A stretch of 62,138 bases of DNA from Welwitschia mirabilis (lineage: Eukaryota; Gnetophyta; Gnetopsida; Welwitschiales), in NCBI GenBank assembly GCA_051453625.1, contig JBOZIK010000001.1, forward strand, positions 19,469,583-19,531,720. Reading direction: 5' to 3'. The notes below the pieces were generated by a model, which was not told the origin of the DNA, ran no database searches, and worked only from the letters and a program-made list of their open reading frames with translations. The position numbers were made by a program, and so were the translations under genes. Shown piece by piece: positions 9,701 through 20,981 of this stretch (positions are counted from its first letter, which is position 1; every line of letters starts with the position of its first letter).

Positions 9701-12700
9701 TCGCATTCAGTGTCCATACCATGGTACGTTCCCACCACATCCCCTTCATCAAAAATTGTATGCATCCAAAAGGCAAGGGAAGAGGGTTGGCATGCCTCGA
9801 GTATAATTTTATTATTTTGCTTACCCATTGCCACACAGGTTGGAAGTATGCAACTGATGGAGTGTGTGAGAAGATGCCATCTACACGATTGTTGGATGTT
9901 CGCATCAAATCACTACCATGTGCTGAACAAGATGGTTTAATCTGGGTATGGCCAGGCACGGCAATCCCTAATATTCCCCTCCCATCCTTGACTCCCCCAT
10001 CTGGATTTGATGTACATGCTCAGGTATTAGAGCCTGCAAGATGCAGTTGATTCATGAACTAGTCAGTTCTCACTCCTAACAGTACAATCAGATTATTTCA
10101 TACTAAAATTTTTTCTGCAAATACTTGTAGATTGTCATGGAGTTGCCTGTTGAGCATGGACTTTTGTTAGACAACCTTTTGGACCTTGCTCACGCACCAT
10201 TCACACACACTACGACATTTGCTAAAGGTTGGGAAGTTCCAAGGTGTGTTGTTTTGTCTAGCTAAACCTCTTCCTATTGTATGTATGAAATTAAAGTAAA
10301 AAGTAGAAGCCTTGAGGCCAGAAACGGAGTTTAATAGATAGCTATGCATTTAAACATTAAATTCATAGAACGGTTTTCCTCAAGTGAATTAAGGTTTTAA
10401 AAAAAGAAAATTTTTAATTGGAAAGGAGCTTGCCAATTTGGAAACAATGGGAGAAAAGAACAATCAAAATGTGGAAAGGAAATGACAATAAGGAATAACA
10501 AAGTGCCAGATCAAGACAAAAAGCTAATGGTCAATAAAAAATGAATGCGATGGCCCATTACCTGTTCGTTGTGATGCAAACTGTGGTGCATGTTAATGAA
10601 CTTGCTTTCTTTGAGATTGTTTTTGTTGTGCCTTGAGCATGATTTTCTGTCCTCTGGGAACTCTTCATTCCTGACTATGTTGTACTTATTTCTTCTTAAG
10701 AAAAAACTAGCAGATTCAGCATCATCCAGTTTTTCAACATTCAACAAATCGTACTATCACGTTTGAGTCAGTACATGCCATGGCTTACATCTGATCTGCT
10801 ACGGCATTGGGCAAGAAGCAATTCTTCTATCTTGATATTCTAGGATTTAAGGATTTCCAAAATATCTCCTCATTGATTTCATATCAGCTCAATATAGGAG
10901 CCACCCAATTTTTTTTTTGAAAAAGGGGGGGAAGAAAAAAACAAAAAGACTTGTATGCTTGATTTCAACTAAAAGAGGGCAGAAAATAATTCAAAAAAGG
11001 TATCATTTGTGACAAAAGAAAAACAGACAAAAGCAAAGTATATGATATAAAACACAACTTGAGGCATGATTCTTTTTTAATTTTTCACTACACATCTTCT
11101 AAAAGGACTTCTATTTTTCAGAGTTACTTGGAAGCGCCTTTCTACAATTCAAAAACCTGCTCAGAATAGTGGTTATTGGACATTTCTATTACATAATTTT
11201 ACCCACAAGACTGAATACACTGCTTTACGCTACTCATAATCTTTGTAAAAAGTATTATTCATCATGTTCTCTGATAACTTGAAATAATGCTTCTCTTTTT
11301 TCTATCATTTGTGTATACGCTAGCTACACTTGCATAGCGATTTCAAGACAAAGAAACTGCTTTCTTCTCACCTTCATGCCTCAAGACCAAAAGTTACAGT
11401 TCCAAGCATGTGTATAAGTGTTGCCACAAATGAGCTTAGGAACATTTACATTTTCATCTTTTTGTCTAGGCCTGACTACTGCTTGTGCATCTCAGATTTG
11501 AGCTTTTTGGAATTCCGTATGCATAAACAAAATCATTGCTATGCCTAAGGCTGATTCATGGTGAGGGCCTCAAGGTTTTCAGTTCATTTTGTTTTTCCTT
11601 TGTTTGATACTTTTAGATTCTCACATTTCAAGCATCTTTGAATTTCTAGTACATTGCATCATGTTATTTATACTATGTGATCGATCATGAGGATATAGTG
11701 GACACTTGATTCCTAAAACCTGTACACAGTATCTTAACCGGTATTAATTCTTGATTCAGTAGTTTAAACTGCCATCTTCCATTCAGCATCAAAACTTTGA
11801 CATGTGAGATCCTCTTCATGGGTTGCCTGTTTGTGATTGTTGGCAAAAGACATTCAACAGGATTCCAACTGTCATGCTTTCTGAAGTTATATAGCTAACT
11901 GAATTGTATTACAAAACACATATTTCATGAATGGTTTATAAGCGGTGTTCAGCAACATTGGCGTCTTTAAAATTTCAGCCAATGTAAACATCCATCTTCT
12001 TTGTAAAATCTGATTTGCAAATCGCACAAGTTATCTTTGCAGTTTCTTCCAGGAGAAAAGATTACTTCTATTGTTATCGTCCAAAAAGATTTTTTGAGAT
12101 AGATTATTGCGGTTGGATGTCATAGTAGATGGTATCCTCAGTTTATGATAGATCTTCAAAAGCCATGATGAAGCTTCAATTTTGATACTTGGTTTTTTAG
12201 TGTAAGGAATGATCCATTCCTATGTTAGCAGATCAGGGCATTAGTTAGAAGCCTAAAGTGAATAACTCAAACATGTATCTAACGAGGCTATGTTAACAAA
12301 GATGCCCCATACATGTTTGCTTCTACATTTGAGAGTTTTTAAAATGAAAGCATTGAACATTTCATTCCCTAGAGTCTTTTTTTGCCCTTTTTTCTTTGTT
12401 TTTGTTTTTTGGGGCTATAATAATGAGTATTGTTTCTTGGGCGTTCTATTCTTTTGTATTAGCAAACCCTTATAATGGGTATTTCATGCATTCAGCATTG
12501 TCAAGTTCATGACACCAAATGCGGGTTTGGAAGGTTTTTGGGATCCTTACCCTATCGATATGGAGTTTCGACCACCATGTATGGTCTTATCAACCATTGG
12601 GATTTCCAAACCAGGGAAAATAAAAGGAAAAAGTGCAAGGAGCTGTAATACACATTTGCATCAATTGCATGTTTGTATACCTGCTTCTAGAGAAAAAACT

Positions 12701-13044
12701 CGATTGCTGTACCGGATGTCGCTAGACTTTGCACCTTTCCTGAAGCATGTTCCTTTCATGCATAAACTGTGGAAACACTTTGCTGAGAAGGTATTACTGT
12801 TTGAAGCTATATTCTTGGCCAGAGTCTTGTTTGTAATCAGTACTTAAGTTGACTATATGATGTCTGTATTCTGCAGGTCCTAAATGAAGACCTGAGGCTA
12901 GTTCTTGGACAACAGGAGAGAATGGTTCGAGGAGCTAATGTGTGGAATTTACCAGTGTCATATGACAAACTCGGAATCAGATATCGGATTTGGAGAAACG
13001 CCGTGGAAGAAGGTAAGAAAGAATTGCCTTTCAGTAAATCCTAG
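6785..13044 (+). CDS. CAO: Chlorophyllide a oxygenase (nine coding exons)
   Basis: Chloroplast Rieske mono-oxygenase that converts chlorophyllide a to chlorophyllide b. Exons: 1, 6785-about 6937 (donor uncertain, possibly 6961); 2, 8584-8814; 3, 8979-9083; 4, 9198-9470; 5, 9576-9723; 6, 9839-10023; 7, 10131-10243; 8, 12496-12790; 9, 12877-13044. Introns 2 to 8 are GT-AG and keep frame, giving about 556 residues against roughly 535 in Arabidopsis. Exon 1 is Ser/Thr/Arg-rich like a transit peptide. Exon 2 has [15 protein letters not shown] and the degron-like [10 protein letters not shown] of the regulatory A domain; exons 3-4 form the coiled linker. Exon 5 has the Rieske ligands C-x-H ([11 protein letters not shown]) and C-x2-H (QCPYH), finished by exon 6 GWKYATDG. 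Exon 7 has the iron site [12 protein letters not shown] (D-x2-H-x4-H). Exon 9 ends KELPFSKS. No frameshift or stop seen. ATG 6785 is the first in-frame ATG. Confidence 0.96.
6993..7310. repeat. Tandem duplication of about 171 bp in CAO intron 1
   Basis: Copy 1, about 6993-7140, and copy 2, about 7164-7310, are diverged direct repeats with a period of 170-171. Shared anchors in order: TTGAAGTC, TTTTGAGA, TTCAAATCCT, GGACTTGCTTTTAT (GAGCTTGCTTTTAT in copy 1), and TTTTAAATTAATA. The repeat starts only some 30-55 bp inside the intron, so it does not include the exon. Confidence 0.85.
8054..8610. repeat. Tandem repeat spanning the intron 1 / exon 2 junction of CAO
   Basis: Three diverged units start ATGAACGT at 8075, 8142 and 8388. 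The first is a 67-bp partial unit. Units two (8142-8364) and three (8388-8610) keep a 246-bp register almost throughout. Unit three contains the real exon 2 acceptor (CAG ending 8583) and the first 27 bases of exon 2. The matching place in unit two (8335-8337) reads CCG, so the acceptor AG is gone there, while the following exon-like TTTTTTCAAGTCGTA is still recognisable. Roughly four in five bases agree by eye. Confidence 0.88.
10244..12495 (+). other. CAO intron 7, 2.25 kb
   Basis: Long intron in a gene whose neighbouring introns are 86-164 bp. Donor AG|GTGTGT, acceptor ATTCAG|C; it splits a Ser codon in phase 2. It holds T-rich runs and a poly-T / poly-A patch near 10908-10960, but no retroelement motif or coding stretch was recognised. 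Confidence 0.75.
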
Positions 13045-13420
13045 CTTTGTAAGAAGCTCATGTGGAGAATAAAGATGTTCTGCCAAGGATAAGACTATTT
13101 CTCGACATGTCACTTTGCTTAATTGTTTTCCATCATCTGTCATGAGCTCCACTTAAGAAGGCCTCTGTTTGGGCTAAGACAGGAACGGGCAAGACAGTCC
13201 TGTTGCTCGTTATAATAAGAAGTTCCTCCAGAAGGTGAACTTTGCATTACAACTGAGTGTCAGATTGTGTACACTATGCTTTCTCCAAGAAACAAACAAT
13301 TGATAAGGAGCTCCCAACGACATTTGTTTTCAATCTATCTGTAGGATGGACTTTTCATTTGTGTATAGCAAATTACATTGTCATTCTTCCATGGCATTTT
13401 TGGTATACATTTGCAAAAGC

Positions 13421-13426
13421 AATAAA
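13421..13426 (+). terminator. Candidate CAO polyadenylation signal
   Basis: AATAAA 377 bp past the stop codon, followed by TG- and T-rich sequence. Position fits a plant 3' UTR; transcript data would be needed to confirm. Confidence 0.4.
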
Positions 13427-13449
13427 ATGTTAAATTTTTCTGGGGATAT

Positions 13450-14157
13450 CAAGAAGCAAATGAGATTTTTGTTTTGTATGTGGCCGTGTTGGATAGCTAT
13501 TGTTTTATAGTAGTTATCTCATACTGCATTGCTGCCAGTTCTTCATATCTAATGGAGCTAGATGATCTCATCCTAATGCTGTGTACAATCACTGAAATAT
13601 GGATTGCCTATCTATTTTAGAAATCAAGTTGGAGAAGCTCTGTAAGACATTTTTCAGGACACCTATGGGTGTCTAAATTTCTCATATATGATCTAAAAGT
13701 ATCAATAGCAAGTAGCTGGAGATAGAAATACATGCCTAACAAAAGGGGTAATTTTATTGTGAATTTGGACCAATGTTTACAAGTTGTAAGCTTCGATGTT
13801 TGGTGTTTGAGTCCCACATTGTGTAGGTTGATTTGTGATTCTACTCATATGTTCTAGGTGAACTAGGCTGATTTGTGATTCTACCCATGTATTTGAAGTG
13901 CATTAGGCATAAACTTAAATGTCTTTGTATAAATCTATCAAATCTTTTGTAATTCTTTGCCAAAGCTTATAGTTCCTACCTATGTGGGTTTTCAAATTAC
14001 ACTAATAATAAATTACACTAATAGTGATTAGCTCCATTGGCAATCAGCAGCGCTCTCTTTTCAGCCATCAATTAAGCACTGGTGCATCAAATTTCTTGGC
14101 TCCTTCCAATTGGTGCATTGAAGTCCTCATAGATAACAATATTTCCTTCATTAACAA
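13450..14157. other. Downstream flank of CAO, no gene
   Basis: No coding stretch. The phrase GAGTCCCACATTG at 13810-13822 is common in small plant LTR elements, and a two-unit tandem repeat follows, so a short LTR or TRIM-like relic is possible. No paired copy was seen. Confidence 0.4.
13824..13903. repeat. 40-bp tandem repeat, two copies
   Basis: Units start TAGGTTGATTTGTGATTC at 13824 and TAGGCTGATTTGTGATTC at 13864. The first halves are nearly identical; the second halves diverge. Confidence 0.8.
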
Positions 14158-14832
14158 NNNNNNNNNNNNNNNNNNNNNNNNNNNNNNNNNNNNNNNNNNN
14201 NNNNNNNNNNNNNNNNNNNNNNNNNNNNNNNNNNNNNNNNNNNNNNNNNNNNNNNNNNNNNNNNNNNNNNNNNNNNNNNNNNNNNNNNNNNNNNNNNNNN
14301 NNNNNNNNNNNNNNNNNNNNNNNNNNNNNNNNNNNNNNNNNNNNNNNNNNNNNNNNNNNNNNNNNNNNNNNNNNNNNNNNNNNNNNNNNNNNNNNNNNNN
14401 NNNNNNNNNNNNNNNNNNNNNNNNNNNNNNNNNNNNNNNNNNNNNNNNNNNNNNNNNNNNNNNNNNNNNNNNNNNNNNNNNNNNNNNNNNNNNNNNNNNN
14501 NNNNNNNNNNNNNNNNNNNNNNNNNNNNNNNNNNNNNNNNNNNNNNNNNNNNNNNNNNNNNNNNNNNNNNNNNNNNNNNNNNNNNNNNNNNNNNNNNNNN
14601 NNNNNNNNNNNNNNNNNNNNNNNNNNNNNNNNNNNNNNNNNNNNNNNNNNNNNNNNNNNNNNNNNNNNNNNNNNNNNNNNNNNNNNNNNNNNNNNNNNNN
14701 NNNNNNNNNNNNNNNNNNNNNNNNNNNNNNNNNNNNNNNNNNNNNNNNNNNNNNNNNNNNNNNNNNNNNNNNNNNNNNNNNNNNNNNNNNNNNNNNNNNN
14801 NNNNNNNNNNNNNNNNNNNNNNNNNNNNNNNN
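14158..14832. other. Assembly gap, 675 N
   Basis: Run of N. ORFs crossing it are artefacts. Confidence 0.99.
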
Positions 14833-15097
14833 CAAATTTTGAAATACTTGTTTCCTAAGATCAAAAAGGATGGTTCCTAGACATATTTAAAGAATTATAA
14901 ATAGTACAATCGCTTAAAAAAATATTGAAAAGCTACATAAAAGTAACCTCTTTGATGAGATATTTTTAGCCAAATAAGCTACTTGTGATCATCAAGCATA
15001 GCAGTATCACTGAATCTTTCGATTTTGCTTTTTATGATGTAAGCTATTCCATCAAATGATCTACTACTTATATTTTGTGTAATTATAAATTGAAAAC

Positions 15098-15330
15098 TTA
15101 AAAAAAACTTGGATCCTCAAACTCATCAGATCTTTTATCTTGCCACGTTTCAACAAAACCAAATATATCAAAAACATTTAAAAGCCTACTATTATATAGT
15201 GCAATTAGCTTAATTGCAAAACCATTATCAATATTTAAGAAACTATAATGCAAGTTATTTGTGCCTTTTTCTAGTTTGCATTATCTTTAATCGTTGCTAT
15301 ATTTTAAGTATTTAAATATGTATTTTGCCT
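15098..15330 (-). pseudogene. Unidentified ORF relic
   Basis: A minus-strand frame reads about 55 residues without a stop and then ends at 15098-15100. It includes CKLEKGTNNLHYSFLNIDNG, then AIKLIALYNS, VFDIFGFVETWQDKRSDEF and a terminal EDPSFF. Upstream in the same frame two stops interrupt it (about 15285-15300), after which GYNQKAKYIFKYLKYSND continues. I do not recognise the family. Composition is protein-like rather than random, so it may be a fragment of a repeat-borne gene cut by the gap below it. Confidence 0.4.
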
Positions 15331-15700
15331 TTTGGTTGTATCCTTAACTTTTTTCCATTCTTCTACATTATTTGCAAAATTTCTGATGTTTTCATTCATC
15401 CATGTTTTTCCCATCTAAATTGTTTTGATTCTTCGATACTTTTTCATAAGATGTTGAATCTCCAAATTTGATGATAATATGTTTAAGGACTAACCATTCA
15501 TTGTCCCTTCATTTTTGGCTAGGTTTTTTTTTTTATAATGAAAGAATTCGGTTACTAGGCTTTTTCCATATTAAAATAATCACATCTTCCTTTTTCTTCT
15601 AGTCCTCAATGTCATAGTTTTTTTTTTTTTTGAATAAAGCCTTTCACTTTTTGGAAACCTTTAGGAGAAGGTAATTGTTTAACAATTAAAAGATAAATTA

Positions 15701-15780
15701 GAAGTATCACTCTTTTGCATTTAATGCAATATTTGTTTTAGAAGTAACACTATTTTGCATTTAATGCAACATTTGTTTTA
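15701..15780. repeat. 40-bp tandem repeat, two near-identical copies
   Basis: 15701-15740 and 15741-15780 differ at about four positions; both contain TTTTGCATTTAATGCAA, itself an inverted repeat around TTGCATTTAATGCAA. Confidence 0.9.
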
Positions 15781-16930
15781 GAGTGTTGACAGTAGCATCC
15801 CAATACCATAGAACTAGAGTTTCAACTCTGTTACGGGGAGGAAAAAAGGAGCCAAAAAAAAAAAAAAAGAGAGCAAGTTAATTCAAACATGATTTTAGAA
15901 TGAATAGTTAAAACCAAAATTTCGAACAAAAAACTAATAAAAATACTAGCATAAAAAGTCCATTCTAAAAGTGACAAACTTATGAATGTAAAACTAGATT
16001 TTAAAGGCAAAATCCACTAAAACTTGTGAAATTTAAAGGATATTAAGTGATGTTTACGATGTAGATATAGAAATGTGATTTTTTGGAATAATGTAGTCAC
16101 GAAGGATGGTGGACCAATAAACAAAGGAGGAGTAAAAAGAAACGAAAAGAAGGTTGTACTTTGTTTGCATGCTTTTTCTTTTTCTTTTTCTTTTTTTCTA
16201 TCTTCCAAACGATTTTTTAGACCATTTTGTTATATTGAAGTCAAACTTGAAACTTTAATGATCATATCTCTTGTTAGAAGTGTACCCACAATGTTTGGCC
16301 AATGAAATGATTTTTAATTATGTCTAGAGCCTCATAATGTGCCAATCATGGTGTCCCAATGTTTGGACGCATGACCTTCTAAGTGGAAAACGAGGACCAC
16401 AGTAATTGAACTACCACGGAATTTGCAACTATTTTTTAAAAGTATGTTTTCATGTCAATTAGACCTTTTTTTCTCTCTAATTAATCACATCTTTACTCAT
16501 TACATGTATACTCTCATCAAAATGTTTCACCTTCTCACTATTATCGTAAAACAAAGGGATTGTGGGTTTTATGTCAACTTATTTCTTTAATTTATTCATA
16601 AATAGCATCATACTTAGATTACATACTTGGGCTTGACATGGGATCTTGTGTTTTATTATACCAAGGTATTAGGGAAATGGAATATGACATTTCTAATCCT
16701 AAATCATCTTATATTTAAATTTTAGTTAAGTTTTAGTCTACAAAGGCAATCAATTTCATGGATGACTTCCCATACATTATCCCAAATCATTCTTTAACAT
16801 CACAAAAATTTAACAATGACCTTTAAATATATTTATAATAAAAATTGTAGATGTTGCAAAAAATGAAGGATTAGCATAGGATAGAAGCTACCCCAAATCA
16901 GTCATTTATGAAACAGAAGAATGCTAGGTG
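15781..16930. other. Intergenic, no gene recognised
   Basis: AT-rich sequence with homopolymer runs (A15 near 15855) and a CT/TTC run at 16170-16200. The opposing short ORFs around 16017-16305 come from this low-complexity run and show no family signature. Confidence 0.6.
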
Positions 16931-17391
16931 TGGAATGTGAGAAGAACAATGAAAAATAAAATATAAAATACACACCAAGATTTAACATGACTTGGTAATG
17001 TGCGTACGTCCATGGAGAAGAGGCTTTGCCTTTCCTATTATAGAAAGAACGGGAAAATAAGAGATATCACAACTTGGCTCTGTAATACAACAGTCACACC
17101 TTAGCCCACAACTAGCTACACTTTCTCACTTAAAGCAGCCACAACCCAAACAATCTGACAATGCTTGTGATGATACACCATTGAATGCGTTCTAATTTAT
17201 AAAGTTGTTATGCACAGGAGCCTTCCTCGGGCCACTTATATAAGCCTAGGCTTAGCGTTAAATAAGAAAAACACTAAAATAAGCATGCTTTCTCATTTAC
17301 TATGATTGGTTCACGCTTATTTTGTCTATGACAATAATTCAAAAATGACTAATATGGTGAAAAGAGCCAATATAAGACTTGTATTCCAACA
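16931..17391 (-). repeat. 3' LTR of copia-1
   Basis: Minus strand begins TGTTGGAATACAAG at 17391, the usual copia LTR start, and contains TTATATAAG (plus 17236-17244) as promoter box. Shares with 33888-34395 the blocks CCAACAATGCTTGTGATGATA (as CTGACAATGCTTG here), AAATAAGCATGCT and GAGCCAATATAAG. Confidence 0.82.
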
Positions 17392-18338
17392 ATCTCCACC
17401 TTGAGCGAAAATCACCTTCCATGTATGAAACATCGAATTCCCAATCCATATCTACTTAGCTACCTTTGAGAAAGTTGCAAGAATTTTGGACACCATTTGA
17501 ACTTTTCTAGATAAAGTGGTTTCGTCAACATGTCTGTTGGATGTACTTGTAAAACCTTTGTAGATGAACACATCCTTCCTCAATTTATTATCATATAAAG
17601 TGATACTTCCCTTGAATGTTCTTTGATCTCTTATGAAATATTGGATTGTATGCCAAGAGTATGACACTTTCACTATCACTAAAAATTATCATCATTGCTT
17701 GATGTTTTCCTAATTATTCCTTAATATTTTTTAGCCAAAAGCACTTGAAAAATTTAAACCAAAATAATTTACAATCACCTTAATATCTTTAGGGTAGTAG
17801 ATAAACAATCCTAAATTTTCATTCAAATATTTTAGGATCTACTAAACTTCTTCCTAGTGCAAGATTACTTATGAGTCTACTAACAAGATCCACAACATGA
17901 GCAATATCAGTCTTGTCTCCATCATTACATACATCAAACTATCAGTGGCATTGGAGTACTTAAAATATGTATTCCTTCTTAAGTCTTCCACACTATTAAG
18001 AGGATAGTCAGAAATGAGTTCTAATGGGACTTCCAATAGGATTTACATCTTGCATTCTAAATATCTTAAGAACTTTTTGATGTATCATTCCTAAGACAAC
18101 CACAACTTCCCGTTCTTTTTGTCTTGAGTAATGTCCATGCTAAAGATTAACTTAGCTTCATCTAAGTCCTTCATCTCAAACTCTAACAACAAGAGGTCCT
18201 TTAGATTATTAATCTCCATCTTTTTCTTCCCTATAATAACCATGTCACCATGTATAGAACCAATATGAGGCTGCCATTCTCACACTTCCTACTATATTTT
18301 GGAAACTAATCTTGCACATGGAAACACTAAACCTCTTG
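17392..18338 (-). pseudogene. Copia-1 RT (C-terminal half) and RNase H
   Basis: Minus-strand frames give GSLILVLYM then, after a one-base deletion, DMVIIGKKKMEIN: the YVDD/YMDD catalytic box of copia RT (about 18225-18270) with a frameshift exactly in it. LLLEFEMKDLDEAKLIFSMD and KKNGKLWLS (about 18100-18200) follow. Then SLMYVMMETRLILL and ILKYLNENLGLFIYY (17800-17960) lead to RNase H: DSESVILLAYNPIFHKRSKN and KIEEGCVHLQRFY (about 17550-17680). Part of RNase H is deleted near 17700. Not functional. Confidence 0.85.
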
Positions 18339-20981
18339 TGCGGAAGGGGGGAAGAGGGTTTGTTAAGGTGGAGAAAAAACTTGACTAAAGAGAACACCTT
18401 AGCAGAGCCCAAAGAGGGACAAAAAGTAACTGCACCCCTTGGGATGATTACTAGAATGCAGAGCAAAAAAACCAACAAGCTTAAAGAGCACCAAGTTGAT
18501 TAGGTGAGCTTGTTGTAGTGAATCTTTAGAATTTTGTAATCTTTATGAAGATTGAAAGCTTCATATTGAAGGAGAACTACTGCCAAGATTGAGAATTTAA
18601 TGTTTAGGGAGGAGACTTGAAGATAATCCTTATTAAACCAAGAATGCCCTATATGTGAGTGCTCAGACCACTAATATTAGTAATCAAATCCTAGACCTGA
18701 CGAGCGATGCTACAATACCAAAAAGTGTGTTAGAAGATTTCATGAGCCTCACATATAGGGCATAAAGGATAAGCAACTCCAAAAAGTTGAAGACGATGTC
18801 CAATAGGAAGGCCTTGATGAATAAGACACCAAAAAGACATTTTATGTTTTGGATACGCTTTTACCCTTTAAACTTCTTTGAAGAAACTTCTCCATTTATC
18901 CTCCGTCTAGTCGAGATACCATTTAGAGTTCAACTTCCTAATGAGATTAGTGAAGTCCTGAAATCATGTACGGGCTTGAGAAAGAGACAACTTGGTAATG
19001 CCAAAACCAATCATCCCACCAGTTCTTGTTGGTTTGATGCCATTCAATACTAGCAACCATATTTTCTATGTGCCTGATAATAAGGAGATCCAACTTCTGA
19101 ACCTTCCATTTGGATTTAAGTTGAGACCAATTAATCTTTATATGACTATTCTGTTGAACTACAAATTGGTCTATGTAGAGAATACCTGCTTTAGCCAATC
19201 TTTGAAGTCTAACTAGGATATAAGAAGCCAAAGAGTTATCAGTAATTTTAAAGGCTAGAGACCACTAAGGAGAATGAGAGACAAGCTGATTGACACTTAA
19301 ATCAGCTAGTTGCCATAGCAAAAAATTTTTTAGTCTATGTAAAGATTTGAAAATTTGCTGGAAAACATAAGAGCCTTTGCCTTTGAAGTTGTTGTAAGAA
19401 AAGATGGAATTACTCCAGTGAATACCTTTCCATAACTGATTTGAACACATAGTGCTATTAGCAAAATAATACCTGATTAAAACCTTCCAAGCCTCATCTC
19501 CTTTCGAGGATTGAACTATCCATTTAGAGGCTAATAAAATACCTTGATGCTATTAGGAGGGAATTCCTAAATCAACTAAGTGCTTGGAACAACAACAAGA
19601 ACTTTACGTAACTTTATAAAAGACTTTACCACTTGAAGTCCTCTTCCATAGAAAACTTCATAGAATTTTGTTGACAATTTCATAAGCATAGCTAGAGGGG
19701 GCCATGAAAGAGGCATAATAAATTGGAATAGCACTGATGATATGAATATAAACAACAAGCCTTCCGATGAAGGACAAGTATTTGCCAAACCATTTAAGAA
19801 TCTTATCTTTAACTTTGTCGATAACCATTTGCCACATATTTAAAGGAGTATTTGATAAAGCAATAGGAATTTATAAAAGTTTGAAATGATTAATGGGGGA
19901 GAGCCATTGGAGATTAAAGTGGTAAGACCAATCAGGCCTTTCAGTTAGCGTGGAACAAATAGCAGAGGTTTTATTTCAATTGATTTACAAGCTTGAAGCT
20001 AGACAATACATATTAAAAATTTCTATAGCTTTCTGGAAATTAGATTCAGTTTCTTTGAGTAAGAGGAAAGTATCATCCGCAAATTGACTGTAGAGAATTG
20101 AATTACCATTGGAAAGGTGAATATCATGAAGATTGCCTAAGGAATGATGAGCTTTAAGAAGGGCTCTAAGAGCATTTGCTGCTATGATAAAAAGATAAGA
20201 AGCTAAGGAACACCCCTGCCTAACTAATCACTAAAGGGATATGGGATGAGAGAAGACATCATTAATGCAGATAACTGAAGTAACATTCGCTAAAAGCTTC
20301 TGAACATGATTTTTGAAGATTCCACCAAGTTGATGATGTTGAATGACTCTAGTAAGGAAATGCCAATTGAGTTTGTCATAAGCTTTAGTAAAATCAAGCT
20401 TCGGAATAATAGCCTGTTGAGAACAATTTTTCGCCTAGTGCATAGACTTAACCACAGTTAATACATTATCCAAGATAAAACTATTCTGAACAAAACCGGT
20501 TTGCTCTTTACTGATAAGAGAATGGAGAAATTTCTTTAACTTGTTGGCCATAGCTTTGGCAATAATTTTATAAATCATATTCAAAAGAGTGATAGGTCTC
20601 CAATTATTGAGCTTATGAGAACCACCTGATTTAGGCAGAAGTTTAACTATTCCTGTGTTGAGAAAAGTTCCTAGGGATTTATTGTCCAACGCTTCTTTAT
20701 AGACATTATAAGCATTCGATTCAATAGTATGCCAAAATTTAGAAAAGAATTCTCTTGGAAGACCATCCGAACCTGGAGCTTTACCATCCTTGAGTTGTTG
20801 AAGGACATTAAGAAAATCAGCTTTAGAGAGGCACTGATCATTCCCAAAGACTTTTTGATTGAAGGGATGAAGATTACTAGGACAAGTATCAATAGTTATA
20901 TCATCGACTATACTAGCAGAGAAGACCTGAGAGTAATGATTATAAAAAACTTAAAGAATCTGATCTATGGAAGTGTGGATC
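18339..20981 (-). mobile_element. 5'-truncated LINE inserted in copia-1 RT
   Basis: 2643 bp of L1-like LINE, minus strand. RT motifs: LKDGKAPGSDGLPREFF (about 20740-20800), TFLNTGIVKLLPKSGGS, NWRPITLLNMIYKIIAKAMA, ISKEQTGFVQNSFILDN (20435-20689), then the catalytic box QFADDTFLLLKE (about 20050-20085). Downstream are a reverse-transcriptase zinc-binding domain FWCLIHQGLPIGHRL, YPLCPICEAHEIF, HTFWYC (about 18680-18840). Flanks ACACTAAACCTCTTG (18324-18338) and ACATTAAACCTTTTG (20982-20996) are a 15-bp target duplication with two changes. The 5' end is lost; the 3' end has no A-tail. Stops are few, so it is younger than its host. Confidence 0.88.

Noticed and set aside
9607-10050. Overlapping ORFs on both strands at the Rieske exons
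   Set aside because: Shadow frames across exon-intron joins; the spliced CAO frame explains the conserved sequence.
14024-14864. Long ORFs of up to 272 residues on both strands
   Set aside because: They consist almost wholly of N translated as X; the same holds at 48033-48914 and 50185-51041 beyond the real gag part.
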